Source: an uncultured Gammaproteobacteria bacterium (GTDB lineage Bacteria; Pseudomonadota; Gammaproteobacteria; GCA-002705445; GCA-002716945). From it: 13,925 bases of DNA. A model generated the notes under the pieces. That model had not been told where the DNA came from and searched no databases. It was given only the letters and a program-made list of their open reading frames with translations. Positions 1 through 7,118 of the stretch are shown here, piece by piece (the first letter of the stretch is position 1; each line of letters starts with the position of its first letter). Both the position numbers and the translations under genes were made by a program. The stretch lies in contig CAJWIW010000020.1 of assembly GCA_913041865.1 (NCBI GenBank), positions 1-13,925 on the forward strand. The letters run 5' to 3'.

Positions 1-340
1 TCAGTTCAGTCCATATATAATGAGTTAAACATGGATGATCTTTATTACAATTCATAGCGCCACCACATTGAGTTTGATCAATCTTCTCATCAACAGCAGT
101 TATTATATCCAATAAACTAATTTCAGATGCATCCCTTCCAAGTTGATAACCACCACCGGGGCCTCTTATACTCTGAACCAAGTCTGACTCTTTAAGTTTG
201 GAAAATAATTGTTCCAAATAAGATAGAGAAATGCTCTGACGTTTAGTAATCTCTTTAAGGGAAACAGGTGCTGGTCTACTGTGTAGAACTAAATCAGCCA
301 TAGCTATTATTGCATATCTTCCTTTTGTTGTAAGTTTCAT
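1..340 (-). CDS. iscR: IscR, Fe-S cluster-sensing Rrf2-family transcription regulator (3' end cut by window edge)
   Basis: IscR is a winged-helix regulator that binds a [2Fe-2S] cluster and represses or activates Fe-S assembly genes. I translated 113 codons from the ATG at 340-338 down to the window edge; the C-terminus lies outside. The N-terminus reads MKLTTKGRYA, followed by the DNA-recognition region with SISLSYLEQLF (36-46) and the wing RGPGGGYQLG (59-68), all typical of IscR. The cluster ligands Cys92, Cys98, Cys104 and His107 (CLTH) are present at the same numbers as in E. coli IscR as I remember it, which separates it from other Rrf2 proteins. It lies 31 bp downstream of trmJ on the same strand and has its own probable promoter and IscR operator. 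Which genes follow it, isc or suf, cannot be seen. Confidence 0.95.
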   Translation of the reverse strand, partial: MKLTTKGRYAIIAMADLVLHSRPAPVSLKEITKRQSISLSYLEQLFSKLKESDLVQSIRGPGGGYQLGRDASEISLLDIITAVDEKIDQTQCGGAMNCNKDHPCLTHYIWTEL

Positions 341-346
341 GTGATA

Positions 347-375
347 ATTATCTTATAACCTAGTATTTTAATCAA
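347..375 (-). promoter_or_regulatory. Putative iscR promoter
   Basis: The -35 is TTGATT (375-370), then a 17-nt spacer, then the -10 GATAAT (352-347). Only 6 nt separate the -10 from the iscR ATG at 340, so the predicted start point falls on or beside the A of the start codon. No Shine-Dalgarno is present. This would give a leaderless iscR mRNA made independently of trmJ. Confidence 0.5.
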
Positions 376-379
376 CTAT
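355..379 (-). promoter_or_regulatory. Probable IscR type 1 operator upstream of iscR
   Basis: On the minus strand this 25-bp site reads ATAGTTGATT, then AAAAT, then ACTAGGTTAT. Against the published type 1 IscR consensus (half-sites ATASYYGACT and AGTCRRSTAT around an AT-rich centre, recalled from memory) I count 21 of 25 positions agreeing. It is an imperfect palindrome. It covers the iscR -35 hexamer and most of the spacer, and it overlaps the last codons of trmJ. The position suits autorepression by [2Fe-2S]-IscR as in E. coli; that function is inferred. Confidence 0.65.
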
Positions 380-1094
380 TAATTTTGCTCTCAATCGATG
401 ATAATATGCCTCTAAGGATACTGATCTCATGCTCTTCCAACATGGCTTTATTGAACATAATATGTATTTTTTTTGTAAGGGATTTATAATTTTTTTCAGT
501 GATAAAATCAGTATCTTTGAGAAGATCAATGAGTTTTTTGTAAAATGCCTCTTTATCTCTCGTTTTTGCAAAGTTAATTTTTTTTTGTGATTTAGAATCA
601 GAGACAGAACTATTTAAAGATTTTTTAAAGAGTTCATAAGTAAATATCTGAACAGCGGCAGATAAATTAAGTGAAGAATAAAACGATGCAGTTGGGAGAG
701 TAACAATATAGTCACACAATAGAAGTTCTTCGTTAGTTAAGCCATTCTTCTCATTGCCAAAAATAATATTATAGGTAACCTCACTATTGGCAGTTATTTT
801 TTCTATACATCCGTCAACTGATAAACTAGGGATAGATTCCTTTCTAGAGCGGGCAGAAAAACCAATATTAAGAGAGCTCTCGCTCAATGCATCTGATAAA
901 CTTTGATATACTCTCGCGTTATTTAAAATATCATCGCATCCAACTGCCATAGCTGTAGCAACCTCTGATGGAAAATCCTTTGGCTGTACTAGGCTGAGTT
1001 TATTAAAGCCCATCACACCCATGGCACGTGCAGATGAACCAATATTACCTGGATGAGAAGTGTTTACCAAAACAATGTTAATATTATCAAACAT
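372..1094 (-). CDS. trmJ: TrmJ, tRNA (cytidine/uridine-2'-O-)-methyltransferase
   Basis: TrmJ is a SPOUT-class enzyme that uses S-adenosylmethionine to 2'-O-methylate position 32 in the anticodon loop of several tRNAs. The 240 residues match the family length (E. coli about 246). Visible motifs are the N-terminal NTSHPGNIGSSARAM (11-25) with the conserved Arg23, the middle IIFGNEKNGLTNEEL (110-124), and the trefoil-knot motif SSLNLSAAVQI (140-150). The C-terminus ends in the family-typical ILRGILSSIE. The gene sits between suhB, which is divergent and 38 bp away, and iscR, an order common in gammaproteobacteria. The cysE gene often found between trmJ and iscR in Pseudomonas is absent. A perfect TATAAT lies 5 nt before the ATG. 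Confidence 0.96.
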   Translation of the reverse strand: MFDNINIVLVNTSHPGNIGSSARAMGVMGFNKLSLVQPKDFPSEVATAMAVGCDDILNNARVYQSLSDALSESSLNIGFSARSRKESIPSLSVDGCIEKITANSEVTYNIIFGNEKNGLTNEELLLCDYIVTLPTASFYSSLNLSAAVQIFTYELFKKSLNSSVSDSKSQKKINFAKTRDKEAFYKKLIDLLKDTDFITEKNYKSLTKKIHIMFNKAMLEEHEISILRGILSSIESKINS

Positions 1095-1099
1095 AATGT

Positions 1100-1105
1100 A
1101 TTATA
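1100..1105 (-). promoter_or_regulatory. Putative trmJ -10 box
   Basis: TATAAT on the minus strand is a perfect -10 consensus, separated from the trmJ ATG by only 5 nt (ACATT). No convincing -35 is visible: the 17-nt position holds GTTTTA. No ribosome-binding site fits between the box and the ATG, so the transcript would be leaderless or nearly so. Confidence 0.4.
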
Positions 1106-1132
1106 AATCAAAAAATCATAACTAAAACTAAT

Positions 1133-1879
1133 ATGGAAACACGACTAACTATTGCTAGGAATTCATGCAAACCTATTGCTCTTACTTTATCACGTATCGT
1201 TGATCATAAAAATCAAGTTTCGGAGGATAAGAGACTGGATGTCATAAACAAAATATATCTTGAGATCTCAAATGTGATTGCTCAATCCTTTGTTAAAAAT
1301 GAAGGTGATATAATTAAATCTATAGGAGAATGGAGACAAATTAATGCTCATAAGATTGAATATAATGACAATAATGTATTCCTTTGGAATATTAATCCTA
1401 TCGAATCATTAGATAATTATCTCATGAAAGATATCTCATACTATACTCTGGTATCTATTACTAAGAATAGTGATCACCATGCATCCTTAGTTTATAATAT
1501 AAAAGATGATGTTTATATCTGTGCTACTAAAGGAGAAGGCGCTATTATTGAAAATGAAAAATTAAGAGCTGATGATTCATCATCGCAGATATTTAGATTT
1601 ATCTGTAATGATAAGCATATCACAGAGAATCTCTCCAATATTCATAGTTATGAAGAGCATATCTCAAGTTCAGTAGTTGATGATGTTTTTAAATTGATTA
1701 GCGGAGATATTGATTTTTTGATCATAAATAATTTTGATTTGATAAGATATCAGGCATTGATCTTGATTTGTAAAGAGGCAAAGCTAATTATTGATTTAAG
1801 CAAGACAGAAGGCGACAAGTGGTTTTTTTTAGCATCTAAAGCTAGAGTATTTAATTATATTGTTGAATTAATCAGGTAA
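1133..1879 (+). CDS. suhB: Divergent SuhB-like protein (inositol monophosphatase fold, catalytic residues replaced)
   Basis: This is the position of suhB in the gammaproteobacterial secDF-suhB-trmJ-iscR block, in the usual orientation divergent from trmJ. Similarity is weak but runs along the whole length: the N-terminal helix METRLTIARNSCKPIA fits MHPMLNIAVRAARKAG of E. coli SuhB, and YICATKGEGAIIENEKLR (128-145) fits LFTATRGQGAQLNGYRLR. The metal-binding motif WVIDPLDGTTNF has become WNINPIESLDNY (85-96), and the WDFAAGELLV motif has become IRYQALILIC (204-213). The aspartates that bind Mg are therefore gone and phosphatase activity is unlikely. In E. coli, SuhB joins the Nus complex for rRNA antitermination without needing catalysis, so a structural role is inferred. 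It has 248 residues against 267. No Shine-Dalgarno is seen. The end overlaps secF by 12 nt. Confidence 0.75.
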   Translation: METRLTIARNSCKPIALTLSRIVDHKNQVSEDKRLDVINKIYLEISNVIAQSFVKNEGDIIKSIGEWRQINAHKIEYNDNNVFLWNINPIESLDNYLMKDISYYTLVSITKNSDHHASLVYNIKDDVYICATKGEGAIIENEKLRADDSSSQIFRFICNDKHITENLSNIHSYEEHISSSVVDDVFKLISGDIDFLIINNFDLIRYQALILICKEAKLIIDLSKTEGDKWFFLASKARVFNYIVELIR

Positions 1880-2779
1880 CTGTTGGTTTTCTTCCTTCTT
1901 CTCTAGGACTTTGAGGAAAAATAAACTTGCTCCTGCGATATAAATAGAAGAGAAGGTTCCAACGAGTACACCAATGATCATCGCTATTGAGAAATACTCC
2001 ACAGCGATACCACCAAATAATAAAAGAGAAAATAAAACAAATAATGTTGTCAATGAAGTAATTAGTGTTCTTGATAGTGTCTGATTTATAGATTTATTTA
2101 GAATATTTTCCGGATTATCCGCATGCATAAGATTGGCATTTTCTCTTATGCGGTCATAGACAACAATAGTATCATTCAACGAATACCCTATAACAGCAAG
2201 TAAAGCTGACAATACACTGAGGTCAAATTGTAATTGTAATAAAGAAAAAATGCCTACGGTAATTAGAACATCATGTATTAAAGCAAGAATAGCACCTATT
2301 CCATAGAGAAATTCGAACCTAAATCCAATGTAAACAAGTATACTTATAATTGCAACAAGCATCGCCCACTCTCCTTTGGTTCTAAGCTCGCTTCCTATTT
2401 GTGATCCAACAAAATCAAGTTTCTGTATTTTATAATCATAATTTTCGAAGACAGTTGATAAAAAGTTATTAATATTATTCTGATCATACGTATTAGATTC
2501 TTGTAACTTTATTATCACCTCTTTTTGATTTCCATAGTATTGTATTATTGGATTATCAACTGAATTTTCTGTGAAACTTTCTTTAATACGTTCGATTTTG
2601 ACGTCTTTGTTAAACTCTAGCTGAACAATATAACCACTTGAAAAATCAATGCCATAATTTAGGCCTTGTGTTAGAAAGCTGAAAAAACTCAAGAGTATTA
2701 TTAACCCAGAAATTAATAGAGCCTTTCTTTTTTGCTCCAGGAAGTTAAAATTGGTATTACTTATAATTCTTAAACTCAT
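1868..2779 (-). CDS. secF: SecF, protein translocase accessory subunit
   Basis: SecF is the inner-membrane RND-type partner of SecD. Together they use the proton motive force to complete export of proteins crossing SecYEG. The 303 residues show an N-terminal membrane helix (about 20-38), the motif GIDFSSG (43-49) at the start of the periplasmic domain, VGSQIGSEL (124-132), then five membrane segments. The signature IGYSLNDTIVVYDRIREN spans 197-214 and includes Asp203, the equivalent of the proton-path aspartate in TM4. Its ATG overlaps the secD stop by 4 nt (2776-2779), which implies translational coupling. The 3' end overlaps the convergent suhB gene by 12 nt, leaving no room for a separate terminator. 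Confidence 0.97.
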   Translation of the reverse strand: MSLRIISNTNFNFLEQKRKALLISGLIILLSFFSFLTQGLNYGIDFSSGYIVQLEFNKDVKIERIKESFTENSVDNPIIQYYGNQKEVIIKLQESNTYDQNNINNFLSTVFENYDYKIQKLDFVGSQIGSELRTKGEWAMLVAIISILVYIGFRFEFLYGIGAILALIHDVLITVGIFSLLQLQFDLSVLSALLAVIGYSLNDTIVVYDRIRENANLMHADNPENILNKSINQTLSRTLITSLTTLFVLFSLLLFGGIAVEYFSIAMIIGVLVGTFSSIYIAGASLFFLKVLEKKEENQQLPD

Positions 2780-4569
2780 ATCGAAAGTCGCTCTGATTTT
2801 TTGTTTTCATAAATTAAGCTAACTAATGCTCTTGTACCAACTATTGATGTAAACATTGAAGACAAAATACCAATAACTAATGTAACTGCAAAACCCTTAA
2901 CGGCACCCGTTCCAATAGTAAGTAGACAGATTGCAGCAATTAATGTTGTAATATTTGCATCTGAAATTGTTGAGAATGCTTTTTTGTATCCTGAATATAT
3001 GCTTGTATTAGGCGTGTTACCATTTGCTATCTCTTCCCTGATTCTCTCGAATATAAGAACATTCGCATCTACCGCCATCCCAACAGTAAGGACTATACCT
3101 GCAATACCAGAAAGTGTGAGTGTTGCTTGGAATATTGATAATAGAGATATGATTATGAGTATATTTGCTAATAAAGCAACTACTGCTACTACACCAAATG
3201 TTCTGTAATAAAAGAACATAAAGATAGCAACTAGAAACAAACCAAGATACATTGAGTTTTGTCCTGATACTATGTTATCTTTTCCTAGACTTGGTCCGAC
3301 TGTTCTTTCTTCTACTATCTCCATCGGTGCTTGGAGAGCACCAGATCTTAGTAGTATCGCCAAATCTTTTGCCTCATTCATATCTAAGCCAGTTATTTGA
3401 AAGCTTTGGCTAAAAGCTTCCCGAATAACTGCAATATTTATTACTTTTTCGTTATCTTTCTCTACAAAGACAACAGCCATTCTTTTGCCGATATTACTTT
3501 GCGTGGTGTTAAGCATGTTAGATGCACCATAATCTGTTAACCTAACAAATACTGCAGGAGAGTTAGTAGTTGAATCAAAGCCAGTGTTTGCATTCCTGAT
3601 CTCACCTCCTGACACAATAACTTTTCTAGATAATAAAACTGGATCTCCATTACTTTGCTTATATAATTTTGAGGAGGATATGAGTGGTGATCCAGATAAT
3701 TTAGATGCATACCAATCTTCAGGAGTTCCTTTTGTGAGTCTAAATTCTAGAGTAGCGGTAGAGCCAAGAATATTTTTTGCTCTTGTAGAATCTTGCAAGC
3801 CAGGCAGTTGAACAATAATCCGGTTTTTACCCTGTCTTTGCACTATCGGTTGAGATACACCTATTTCATTAACCCTATTTCTGAGAATTGTCATATTTTT
3901 AGTTACTGAACTTTTTACATCATAATCGATGGCTTTTTGAGAAGGTGCTAATTTTATTAGGAGGTTACTTTTCTCCGAGGAAATCTCATAATCTCCACTA
4001 AGATTCGCATTTTCAATTAGTTCAAATGCGCGCGTATAAGCATCATTATCATTAAAAATTAGAGAAAAGTTTTTATCTTTCCTCTCTGATAGTGAAAATC
4101 TAATTCTATCTTTAATAAGCAATTTTTTAATATCTGCTTCATTCTCTCTTAAGAGGTTTTTCTTTATGTTATCCTCGTCTACTTGCAAAAGAAAGTGAAC
4201 GCCTCCTTTAAGATCTAAGCCCAAAAACATCGGGTTCGCATTAATAGTCTCAAAAAATTCAGGTAACTCCCTATCAGTAAACAATGTAAACTCATCAGCT
4301 AAATTTGCTGTTTCAAGATTATTATATGCTTTAAGCTGATCATCAATGCTAGAAAAACGATATATCATTTTATCTGTTTTTTCTTCTGAACTAACTGGTA
4401 TAACATTAGTGCTTATAATTTTATTCAATTCACTTATGTTTGTTGAATTTTGACTCTTTTGTATTTCGATTGATGGATATGATGTGTAGAAGTTAGGCAT
4501 TGAATATACTATTGATAGGCTTAAAACTAATAAAACCAGAATATATTTCCACTTTGGATATGCAGACAT
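2776..4569 (-). CDS. secD: SecD, protein translocase accessory subunit
   Basis: SecD is the larger partner of SecF in the SecDF-YajC complex. It has 597 residues (E. coli 615). Visible in order: TM1 (about 8-26); a periplasmic head with LGLDLKGGVHFLLQVD (116-131); IIVQLPGLQD (251-260); a P1 domain through about 430 ending in GPSLGKDNI (425-433); then five membrane helices. GMAVDANVLIFERIREE (497-513) carries Asp501, the equivalent of the essential proton-conducting aspartate. It starts 1 nt after the yajC stop and overlaps secF by 4 nt, so it is read as part of the queA-tgt-yajC-secD-secF unit. No strong Shine-Dalgarno precedes it, which suggests coupled translation. Confidence 0.97.
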   Translation of the reverse strand: MSAYPKWKYILVLLVLSLSIVYSMPNFYTSYPSIEIQKSQNSTNISELNKIISTNVIPVSSEEKTDKMIYRFSSIDDQLKAYNNLETANLADEFTLFTDRELPEFFETINANPMFLGLDLKGGVHFLLQVDEDNIKKNLLRENEADIKKLLIKDRIRFSLSERKDKNFSLIFNDNDAYTRAFELIENANLSGDYEISSEKSNLLIKLAPSQKAIDYDVKSSVTKNMTILRNRVNEIGVSQPIVQRQGKNRIIVQLPGLQDSTRAKNILGSTATLEFRLTKGTPEDWYASKLSGSPLISSSKLYKQSNGDPVLLSRKVIVSGGEIRNANTGFDSTTNSPAVFVRLTDYGASNMLNTTQSNIGKRMAVVFVEKDNEKVINIAVIREAFSQSFQITGLDMNEAKDLAILLRSGALQAPMEIVEERTVGPSLGKDNIVSGQNSMYLGLFLVAIFMFFYYRTFGVVAVVALLANILIIISLLSIFQATLTLSGIAGIVLTVGMAVDANVLIFERIREEIANGNTPNTSIYSGYKKAFSTISDANITTLIAAICLLTIGTGAVKGFAVTLVIGILSSMFTSIVGTRALVSLIYENKKSERLSI

Positions 4570-4570
4570 A

Positions 4571-4894
4571 TTACTTTATTGTCCCAATCGAATTTTTTGG
4601 GAGTATTTTACTTACGGATGATTTTTGTAATTTGATTTCTGTATTTGATGATATCTTTACCTCTACAAAACTGTCACCTACTTTCACGATTTTACCGAGA
4701 ATCCCTCCAGCCGTAGCGACTTCATCTCCAACCTTAAGCTGAGTCAACATTTTTTTATGTTCTTTCATTTTTTTTGATTGCGGTCTTATTAGTATAAAAT
4801 ACATAAGCACAAGAATAAAAATAGGCAGGAGAAACCCTAGCGCTGATGGCTCTTGTTGTGTAGGGGCAGCAATTGCAATGTCAATAATGTTCAT
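4571..4894 (-). CDS. yajC: YajC, Sec translocase accessory membrane protein
   Basis: YajC is a small inner-membrane protein that associates with SecDF and SecYEG. The 107 residues have the family layout: a short N-terminus, one membrane helix (about 19-37, ending ILIRPQSKK), then a basic stretch and the cytoplasmic domain starting LKVGDEVATAGGILGKIVKV. The ATG (4894-4892) overlaps the tgt stop in an ATGA junction and the stop is 1 nt from the secD start. It is very likely cotranscribed and translationally coupled with both. Confidence 0.96.
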   Translation of the reverse strand: MNIIDIAIAAPTQQEPSALGFLLPIFILVLMYFILIRPQSKKMKEHKKMLTQLKVGDEVATAGGILGKIVKVGDSFVEVKISSNTEIKLQKSSVSKILPKNSIGTIK

Positions 4895-5991
4895 TGGCTA
4901 TCTGAATAAACTAAATCAACTTTTTCTATCATTTGGTCAAGTGTACCATTATCTATAGCAGTTCTTATTGTTTTCATAAAATCCTGGTAGAAGTATACAT
5001 TATGAATGCTCATAAGTCTCCCTGCAAGACTATCATTGCATTTGTCTAAGTGTTTCAAAAAAGAACGGCTATAATTTTTGCATGTATAGCATTCACAGGC
5101 CTCATCAATCGGCTTCAAGTCGTTCTCATACTTGCTATTTCGTATATTCATGATTCCACTACTGGTGAATAATTGACCATTTCTTCCATTTCTAGTTGGT
5201 ATCACACAATCGAACATATCAACTCCTTCACTAACAGCATGAATGATATCTATTGGTTTGCCTACACCCATGAGATATCTTGGCTTATCATCTGGTAATT
5301 TTGAAGCAAGGCCAGCCACAATCCGTTCTCTTATGGGTTTTGGTTCACCAACTGATAAGCCACCCAATGCATATCCGTCAAAACCAATCTTTATGAGTTC
5401 TCTCAAAGATTGCTCTCTCAAATCCTCATACATTCCACCCTGCACGATTCCAAACAGGGCCTGATCTGTGAAATGTGTTTTTTTTGATAGTTCTGCCCAA
5501 TATAATGACAATTCCATTGATTCTTGAGTTTCATCTTTAGACAATGGATAGCTCGGACATTCATCAAAGATCATCATTATATCGCTACCAAGCATCTGTT
5601 GAGTTTCGATAGATTTTTCAGGTGTTAAATAGATAGTGTCACCATTTATTGGGGACTTGAAGGTTACCCCACTACGACTAACTTTTGTATGCTCAGATAA
5701 ACTAAAGACTTGATAGCCACCAGAGTCAGTTAGTATAGGTTTGGACCATGAAATGTAGTCATGCAGAGAAATAGATTTTGAAGAGCATAGTTTACTTATT
5801 TTATTCATGAGGTGATATGCATTGCAAAGCATTATTTCTGCATTACAGCTGTCTAAATCACTCTCTGATAATCCTCTCGCTGAACCGTAGGTTCCGACAG
5901 TCATAAATGCTGGAGTGTTAACTTTTCCATGCTTAAGTGTTAACAGACCTAATCTTGATTTTTTATATTTCTTTTTTATATTAAATTTCAT
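4891..5991 (-). CDS. tgt: Tgt, queuine tRNA-ribosyltransferase (tRNA-guanine transglycosylase)
   Basis: Tgt exchanges the wobble guanine (position 34) of tRNA-Asp, -Asn, -His and -Tyr for preQ1 in bacterial queuosine synthesis. The 366 residues contain all hallmarks: TDSGGYQVFSL with Asp89; the substrate-contacting VQGG (183-186) and ALGGLSVGEP (208-217); FDCVIPTRNGRNG with the nucleophile Asp261; and the structural zinc site Cys299, Cys301, Cys304 and His330. It is located directly after queA, whose product acts on the base that Tgt inserts, with an ATGA overlap at 5988-5991. Another ATGA overlap follows into yajC. The pairing of a tRNA-modification enzyme with the Sec genes is the conserved gammaproteobacterial operon. 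Confidence 0.98.
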   Translation of the reverse strand: MKFNIKKKYKKSRLGLLTLKHGKVNTPAFMTVGTYGSARGLSESDLDSCNAEIMLCNAYHLMNKISKLCSSKSISLHDYISWSKPILTDSGGYQVFSLSEHTKVSRSGVTFKSPINGDTIYLTPEKSIETQQMLGSDIMMIFDECPSYPLSKDETQESMELSLYWAELSKKTHFTDQALFGIVQGGMYEDLREQSLRELIKIGFDGYALGGLSVGEPKPIRERIVAGLASKLPDDKPRYLMGVGKPIDIIHAVSEGVDMFDCVIPTRNGRNGQLFTSSGIMNIRNSKYENDLKPIDEACECYTCKNYSRSFLKHLDKCNDSLAGRLMSIHNVYFYQDFMKTIRTAIDNGTLDQMIEKVDLVYSDSQ

Positions 5992-7019
5992 TTCTTATCT
6001 AAAAACATACTATCACCGTAGCTATAAAATTTGTATTCGTTATCTATTGCTGTCTTATAGAGTGAGAGAATCTCAGTTCTCCCTAGAAATGCAGATACAA
6101 GAAGAAGTAGTGATGACTTTGGTAAATGAAAATTAGTTATCAGGCAATTAATCACTTTGAATTCAAAACCAGGATAAATGAATAAATCAGTATCTCCCTC
6201 ATATGATTTTTTGATATTGTTCTTGTAACAGTATTCTAAAACTCTAGTAACTGTTGTTCCCACAGCAATTACTCTTTTATTAGAGCGCTTCGCAGCTTCT
6301 ATTGCATTAAAAGTTGTTTTATTGACACTAAATTGTTCAGAACCTATATTATGATCCAAATAATTTTTGACAGTTATAGGTTTGAAAGTATTATAACTAA
6401 TATGTAGTGTTATATATTTAATTATGACTCCCTTGTTTTTGAGCTTTTGAATTATATCTTTCGTAAAATGCAAACCAGCTGTTGGTGCAGCAATAGACCC
6501 ATCTTTATTTGCATAAACTGTTTGATACTTTTCACAATCTTCTATTGTGCTCTCTCTTTTAATGTATTTGGGAAGTGGTATTTCGCCATAGTTATTAAAA
6601 ATATCTAGAATATCTGAATGATTGAGGTTCAGTAAAAGTATAGTATTATCTTTTACCTCTAAAACTTGAAATTTCAAATTTTTATTTTGTAAAATTGATT
6701 CTAATTTGGGTGATCGTGAAGACTTATAAATTGCCCTAAATGTATTATTTCCCTCGTTTTTTACAAACAATATTTCTATGGATCCTCCACTATTTTTCCT
6801 TAAAGTCATTCTTGCTGGGATAACTCTTGTGTCATTGAGGATAATTACATCGCCAGAATCTACGAGATCGCAGATGTCAGAAAAGATTTTATGTGAACAT
6901 CTGCCTAGTCTATTATCAAAATGTAAAAGTTTAGAATCAGAGCGGTTCTCTCTCGGAAAATTTGCTATTAAACTCGAGGGTAATTCAAAATTATAGTCAT
7001 CTATGGAGCAAAAATTCAT
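5988..7019 (-). CDS. queA: QueA, S-adenosylmethionine:tRNA ribosyltransferase-isomerase
   Basis: QueA transfers and isomerises the ribosyl part of S-adenosylmethionine onto preQ1-tRNA to make epoxyqueuosine, the step after Tgt. From the ATG at 7019 it has 343 residues. Family motifs are FELPSSLIANFPRENRSDSK (11-30), ILNDTRVIPARM (60-71), GEIPLPKYIKR (145-155), AAPTAGLHFT (177-186), TNFHLPKSSLL (295-305) and YSYGDSMFL (332-340). I chose this ATG because the protein then starts close to FELP as in homologues. The frame stays open to a TTG at 7055, but the 12 extra residues (MTCSRFRVLSDI) match nothing expected. It is the first gene of the queA-tgt-yajC-secDF operon, and a candidate promoter sits immediately upstream. 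Confidence 0.96.
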   Translation of the reverse strand: MNFCSIDDYNFELPSSLIANFPRENRSDSKLLHFDNRLGRCSHKIFSDICDLVDSGDVIILNDTRVIPARMTLRKNSGGSIEILFVKNEGNNTFRAIYKSSRSPKLESILQNKNLKFQVLEVKDNTILLLNLNHSDILDIFNNYGEIPLPKYIKRESTIEDCEKYQTVYANKDGSIAAPTAGLHFTKDIIQKLKNKGVIIKYITLHISYNTFKPITVKNYLDHNIGSEQFSVNKTTFNAIEAAKRSNKRVIAVGTTVTRVLEYCYKNNIKKSYEGDTDLFIYPGFEFKVINCLITNFHLPKSSLLLLVSAFLGRTEILSLYKTAIDNEYKFYSYGDSMFLDKK

Positions 7020-7027
7020 GATATCCG

Positions 7028-7055
7028 ATAGTACTCTGAATCTAGAGCAAGTCAA
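7028..7055 (-). promoter_or_regulatory. Putative promoter of the queA-tgt-yajC-secD-secF operon
   Basis: The -35 is TTGACT (7055-7050; 5 of 6 consensus bases), with a 16-nt spacer and the -10 TACTAT (7033-7028). Eight nucleotides separate the -10 from the queA ATG at 7019, so transcription would begin within a few bases of the start codon. A weak CGGA is the only Shine-Dalgarno-like element and would lie at or upstream of the transcript start. Confidence 0.4.
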
Positions 7056-7083
7056 CTAAGTCGAATATTAGAGAACACTTATA

Positions 7084-7112
7084 TTGATTTCGGATAAATA
7101 TTTTGCTCTAAT
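7084..7112 (+). promoter_or_regulatory. Putative promoter of the ABM-like gene
   Basis: TTGATT (7084-7089), a 17-nt spacer and TCTAAT (7107-7112; 5 of 6 consensus bases). The -10 ends 6 nt before the ATG at 7119, again predicting a leaderless transcript. The region is AT-rich, so chance matches are easy. Confidence 0.4.
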
Positions 7113-7118
7113 AGTGAT

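Noticed and set aside
5915..6136. Open frames opposite queA/tgt and similar ones opposite secD, tgt and fdh
   Set aside because: They lie wholly antisense to strongly conserved genes, show no family features and vary in frame. They are by-products of AT-rich coding sequence.
7020..7055. TTG start extending QueA by 12 residues
   Set aside because: The extra residues match no QueA homologue, and the TTG coincides with the proposed -35 TTGACT. The ATG at 7019 gives the normal N-terminus.
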